A stretch of 64,000 bases of DNA from Phragmites australis (taxonomy: Eukaryota > Streptophyta > Magnoliopsida > Poales > Poaceae), in contig NC_084934.1 of assembly GCF_958298935.1 (NCBI RefSeq), positions 188,501 through 252,500 on the forward strand, read 5' to 3'. The position numbers and the translations under genes are program-made. Every line of letters begins with the position of its first letter. Positions within the stretch are counted from its first letter, which is position 1. Below the pieces are notes generated by a model. That model did not search any database, was not told the origin of the DNA, and saw only the letters and a program-made list of their open reading frames with translations. Of the stretch, positions 59,396 to 64,000 are shown piece by piece.

Positions 59396-60788
59396 TGTCG
59401 GTGTATCAGGAACCAGGGGTCCCTGAGTCCCGAGACCGGGCCGGCCATCCGTCACGTGTCACCCGCGAGGACCCCCCTACACGATGAGAAGAACTTAAGT
59501 TCCGGGAGAAGGCGCTCGGGGCCGCAGCCTCTGGTTTCCGAGCACCCCAGTCCCCCGATGACCCGCAGAGTCCAAGTACCGGGAAGAAAGTGCTCGGGGC
59601 TGCACGTGGCAGCCCCCGAGGACTCGGTTCCCCGAAGGTCTTACCGGAGTGCTCGGGAGAGAGTGCTCGGGGCTGCACGTGGCAGCCCCCGAGGACTCGG
59701 TTCCCCGAAGGTCTTACCGGAGTGCTCGGAAGAGGGTGCTCGGGGCTGCACGTGGCAGCCCCTGAGGACTCGGTTCCCCGAAGGTCTCACCGAAGTGCTC
59801 GGGAGAGGGTGCTCGGGGCTGCACGTGGCAGCCCCCGAGCGCCTGGTTCCCCAAAGGTTCACGCAAGATCACCCGACGACCCGAAGGGTCCCATCGGCGG
59901 GGTGTCAGCCAGTCAAAAGTCCAATACCGCATTCAATAGTCACGCGCGGCCTGACATCCTAACATCCTGACATTCTCAGCTGCACACGCCCTAGTGTCAG
60001 ACCCTGCCATGCTTTGGCAGGGGGGCGTGGGTCCATTAAATGCACGGGTCCCGTCCTGTTTCATCCGGGTGCCTCGGGATAACGTTGCCAGAATCGAAGC
60101 GCTCCGCCTGCCACCCTGCCCCGGCAGAAAAACAAGACAGGGTGGGCGCACCGGGCACCTCTATGGCTGCCCGGTGGGCCCTCTTAATGGCGCCGGAGGA
60201 CATCCACAGTGGCGGGTGGTCGGATGCACGCCGTATTTTTCCACCGCCCCTGTCACTTCGCCAAGACGGAATGATGGCATCTTTCTCCGTGGCACCTTGG
60301 CACTCGCGCCCCCTCTTTCCCATTTAGGATAAGTCGAGGTCGGCGCGCCTATAAAAGGAAAGGATGGAGAACACATAAAGAAGACGTCAAACAAGACAGC
60401 ATAAACAGGAGACATAGAAGAAGCGCGACGAACACGATAGAACAAGAACATCGTAGACAAGCTCGAGCAGAGCTAGAACACGAGAGCCTCAAGCTCTCTG
60501 TAGACAACACACCCTTGTAACCAGGCACATCCTTGAAGAATTCCCTTCAAGGAAAGATATTGCACTCACACAGGAGTAGGGTGTTACGCCCCCGTGCGGC
60601 CCGAACCTGTCTAAACCCCAGTGCATCTATCTCTTTTGCACTAGGTCGATCTTCCCCCACCACCAGCCGCTGCATTTATTTCCGTTTTCATTTATTTCCC
60701 CGACGAGCTCGTTCAGGATCATCCCCCCGGTCGAATCTTTAAAAAGGGGTCTCTCGGGATCCCTGCGACAGGAGTTCACTCTCCGACA
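59396..60788 (+). mobile_element. Solo LTR (1393 bp) with perfect 5-bp target duplication
   Basis: It starts TGTCGGTGTATCAGGAACCA and ends GTTCACTCTCCGACA, so the termini TGTCGG / CCGACA are inverted. Direct repeats ATATG lie immediately outside (59391-59395 and 60789-60793). There are no internal retrotransposon genes. A TATA box CTATAAAAGG lies at 60349, giving plus orientation. It is the product of LTR-LTR recombination and the reference copy for the LTR at 1650-3088. Confidence 0.92.
59590..59850 (+). repeat. 73-bp minisatellite inside the solo LTR, stem-loop in each unit
   Basis: GTGCTCGGGGCTGCACGTGG begins at 59590, 59663, 59736 and 59809 (73-bp period). Each unit contains CTCGGGGCTGC, then ACGTG, then GCAGCCCCCGAG, an 11-bp perfect stem around an ACGTG loop (one unit has CCCCTGAG). 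The following AGGACTCGGTTCCCCGAAGG separates the units. Confidence 0.92.
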
Positions 60789-61136
60789 ATATGACTTGTT
60801 GAGTACCTTCCGTACTCAGTCTTATTGCTTTTAGATTGTTGAGATGGAGATCAACCTCAACCCAGACGAAGTTAAAGAGAAGCAGTCTAAGGTCGTGTCC
60901 GCACTCGAGTTGCCTGTAGCTTTGGGTTGCATCATTCATTTTGCTCTGTTGTGCTGTACTCTTCTTTTTGGTTGGTCTGTTGTGAATCCTTGTCCACCAG
61001 ATCATCTTTTGCACTTTTCAGATAATTATTTTATTCAAAGTATGTATTTAATTTATTTTGTTGAATTTTATGTATATCAGCTACTTGATCCAGGGACCGA
61101 TACAGGAGGCACAGGGAAACCCAAGGTCGGGGTCAT

Positions 61137-63039
61137 GATATCAGCCGCCTTAACAGCGACCATGTAAGAGCAATGCCTTTCATCCAGGCATGGGTCAAAC
61201 AACTTCGAGTGGTTGGTAGCCATACCTATCCAAAATCATTACTGTAAAAAACTATATCGAATAATAGTACAATCACCCTAAAAAAACCTAAATCCAACCG
61301 ATATAAATATTAAAAAACCTACATCTAACAATTACAACTATCTTAAAAAAACATACGTCAAATAGTTATAACTATACTAAAAATCATAGGTCTAACAGTT
61401 GCTCTAGGTTGCTGTAAAACCTAGGTTTAACAGTTAATCTATATTGATGTAAAACCTATATCTAATAACAATAGAATTATCTAAAAAACTTAGTTCTAAA
61501 AAGTTACAGCAATCCTGGTAAAGCCTAGGTTTAATAGTTCTCTACTTTGGTGTAAAAACCTATATCTAATAGAGATAATTTCATATTTTCATTGAATCTT
61601 AATGAAATTCTTGATTTTTCACTTAAAAATTTATGGTCTCTTCCATATCACCAATTTAGTTTTTCACCATCTAAATGTCATTAATGTCCTAACGAAGGTG
61701 ACAGTAGTGAAACATATGGGATGAAAAATTAACATTCAGTGGCACACTATATAACTATTCGTATAAAACCTAGATCTAAAAAGTTACACTAATAAAAAAA
61801 ATCTAAGTCTAACAGTTGCACCATCTTACTCTAAAAACTATATATAATATCAATACAACTCTCCCCAAAAATCTAGATACAACCGTTACAACTATTTATA
61901 AAAAAAAAACTAGATACAATATCACTAAATTTCCATATATGATGTCTAACCTATATCCACAACTAGATTTAGTGGCTAACCTAATTAATTTGTAATTTTT
62001 TTAATAAAGTTAGGGTATTTACCTCCAATATTGAAAGATTTCAACAAGGTTTCGCCGCTAAAAGATTTACCTCCAACAGTGAAAGATTTATCTCCAACAC
62101 TAAGAGATTTCAACTAGATGCAACTCTCTCTTTGCATGTACCGGTGAAAGGGAGAAATGAGAACAATATCTTGTGGGGAGACCGACCACATCGTTTTATA
62201 GCACAACCTGCCACCCGATGTAAAGATGATAGGAATATGTCGTCCTTCTAACAGGCGATAGGTCGGTGGCATTTGATATGAATGTTATCGTGGGCTCGTT
62301 GAATGTTGGAAGCCACTGACATGACCTGTCACCTGTCGAAAAGAGTGTATATTTGAATTTTTTAAAAATAGATGCATATACTTGTAATGCTTTTATTTTA
62401 AAATTATAAAAATTGGTGAGTTGCAATTTCCGTTCCCACCCCTGCCAATAGTTTAGCATACTCTTTTATTTGTTGCTACTGTGGAGACCGCCAAGTACTG
62501 ACATGATAGGAATATGTATGTATGTATGCATGCATGCATGCATGTTTGTGTGCCTTCCAATCGATTGGAGTGAATCCGAAGATCCTTCACAAGATAAAGT
62601 CAACACAACCACTGAGTAATTAACGTTAATCTAGAAAAACAAAAAGAATACTAGAACAAAACACTAACATCAGCCTGAATTGCAATGCCTTTTTAGGACC
62701 GAGCTTAGTTTGATTGGTGTGCTCCCGGTGGTCATGGGTTCTGTCTCTAGGATGTATAGAAGCATGCGTGTTTAATGAATATGAATATCTGCTGGTAGCA
62801 TTCAACTTTAGAATGCATATGTATGAGTATGATATAAATAGGTTGTGATTTACACCCTTCTGAAAAATTGAATGTCTTTTTCTTTTTTATCTTTTTGTTA
62901 AAAGAAAGGAAGAAAAAGATACGGTTGCAATACTGCTGCTGCAGAGGATCCTGTGGTGGTGCTGCTGCTGGACCCCACCACTTTCTCTCTCTCTCTCTTT
63001 GTCGCCGTGAGGAGCTGCGGTGCGGCGGCGGCGGCGGCG
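61137..63039. other. Intergenic with degenerate tandem motif; 5' flank of the RNA-binding protein gene
   Basis: From about 61240 to 61930 the motif AAAACCTA(G/T)(A/G)TCTAA(C/T)AGTTA recurs many times at irregular 35-70 bp spacing, a degenerate tandem array. The rest is AT-rich, with TATG/CATG runs at 62515-62544. The last 60-100 bases, including a CT-rich tract at 62982-63000, are the likely leader of the next gene. Confidence 0.6.
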
Positions 63040-64000
63040 ATGGGCTGGGCCGATGCGCCGCCCTACCACTACCACGGGACAAGGAGGCCGCAGCCGCCGG
63101 GGGAGAGCGGAGGAGCGCGCTCGCTGTGGATCGGCGGCCTGCAGCACTGGATGAACGAGGACTACCTCTACAGCTGCTTCACCGAATCGACCGAGGTGAT
63201 GCTACCACCTTCGTCAACCCCTTAAATCCATTCCTCGATTCACCTGTCCTCTCCTCTCCTCTCCACCCAATTCATTCGTCTTCGCCTAATCGTTTCAAAG
63301 GATTCACGCATACTGGATTGAGTTATTAATTCTGACTTTCCTGATGCGCCGTGCATATATGCTCTTGCTCATATAGTACTGCCTCGGCCATGATCAATTA
63401 CGCTCATGTAGTACTGCCATCTTTACATCCTTACTGTTATTCTTGCTTGTGTACTTGCACTTGCCCAAATGAGACACTAGTTTCCCTTTTTATTGTCATA
63501 TCACGAATCTGAGCAATCGCGTACCACATTTCTTTCTGTTTTCTGAGCATCTTCCTTCTTTGGGATGCAGCTTGTTTCCCTTGTCATAAAACGGAACAAG
63601 CAGACTGGGCAATCAGAGGGTTTTGGCTTTCTCAACTTTGCCGACCATACAACTGCTGATCTGGTTCTCCGGAGTTACAATGGTCAGGACATGCCTAACA
63701 CTCATCAAGAATTCAAGCTCAACTGGGCCACACAGCAGGATGCTCCTCAAATACACACGGATGATGATTCCGATCATGCCATATTTGTTGGGGACTTGGC
63801 CTTTGATGTTACAGACTTCATGCTATACCATCTGTTCAAGACTCGCTATCCATCAGTGAAGGGTGCAAAAGTTATCTTTGACAAGGTTACTGGTCGCTCA
63901 AAAAGCTATGGCTTTGTTTTCTTTGGAGATGTCAATGAGCACATGCAAGCAATGACTGAAATGAATGGAGCATACTGCTCTACGAGACCTATGCGTATCA
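63040..64000 (+). CDS. RBP45/47-type RNA-binding protein, 5' part (runs off right edge)
   Basis: Exon 1 is 63040-63195 (ATG after a GGCGGCG run); exon 2 starts at 63571 and is open to the window end, giving about 195 codons. RRM1 has RNP2 LWIGGL (29-34) and RNP1-like GFGFLNF (69-75) with RNKQTGQSEG before it. RRM2 has RNP2 IFVGDL (123-128) and RNP1 KSYGFVFF (163-170). The LQ.WM.E.YLYSCF wording is that of RBP45/RBP47, plant oligouridylate-type nuclear RNA-binding proteins with three RRMs; the third would lie outside. Versus RBP45 consensus wording the junction LVSLVIKRNK and FLNF differ slightly. The intron has GT/AG ends. The gene looks intact as far as visible. Confidence 0.9.

Larger units (their letters stand above)
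58145..61136 (+). mobile_element. Older LTR-like element interrupted by the solo LTR
   Basis: Removing 59396-60788 and one ATATG joins ACTTGAAGTAGTATATG to ACTTGTTGAGTACCTTCCGT, a phrase common inside Tekay-type grass LTRs. The right end near AGGTCGGGGTCATGA resembles a degraded GGGTGTGACA terminus. The left end is not defined. No gag or pol is seen. Only the interruption itself is certain. Confidence 0.35.

Noticed and set aside
59590..59850. Regular repeats considered as a CRISPR-like array
   Set aside because: Units are contiguous without unique spacers and sit inside a plant LTR.
59393..59970. 189-codon frame with repeated GCTWQPLRTRFPEG-like units
   Set aside because: It is a translation of the 73-bp minisatellite inside a solo LTR.

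Overview
The window is nuclear DNA from a grass, most likely a panicoid. The evidence is spliced genes with GT/AG introns, GC-rich exons in an AT-rich background, and grass-type transposons throughout (CACTA, Helitron, Stowaway, Ty3/gypsy and Ty1/copia LTR elements). Nothing prokaryotic or viral-operon-like is present.

Five loci look like host genes. They are a single-exon SUPERMAN-type C2H2 zinc-finger gene with a C-terminal EAR motif (18407-19219, +); a decayed plant LpxK (tetraacyldisaccharide 4'-kinase) copy (22494-25895, -); a complete three-exon HAK/KUP potassium transporter (39251-43654, +); a complete eight-exon GPI-anchored protein of the At1g61900 type with a 12-nt micro-exon (52561-57019, -); and the 5' part of an RBP45/47-type RNA-binding protein running off the right edge (63040-64000, +). 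A frame-shifted FANTASTIC FOUR-like relic lies at 33648-34159. These genes do not form a pathway; the region is an ordinary grass gene island.

The rest is mostly transposable elements, several with definable ends. From left to right: a CACTA terminus (to 1058); a plus-oriented LTR with a hairpin minisatellite (1650-3088) abutting a decayed minus-strand Ty3/gypsy element (3089-about 10057); a Helitron with captured SERINC and metallophosphoesterase exons (11585-15560); a short CACTA element with a 3-bp target duplication that carries an acidic ORF (16050-17231); a Stowaway MITE (20083-20317); and a second, minus-strand Helitron candidate (about 25972-31017). The second Helitron candidate has a helicase C-terminus, SH3-protein exons, a nested copia-type LTR and a matching empty site next to it.

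Further right are two inverted copies of an LTR-like repeat (32057-33245 and 49967-51113), a 4.4-kb solo-LTR-like element (44238-48610), and a solo LTR with a perfect ATATG target duplication (59396-60788) nested inside an older LTR. I did not find a new biological system. The most informative structures are the two gene-capturing Helitrons, the pseudogenised LpxK, and the LTR family whose internal tandem units each encode a GC-rich stem-loop.
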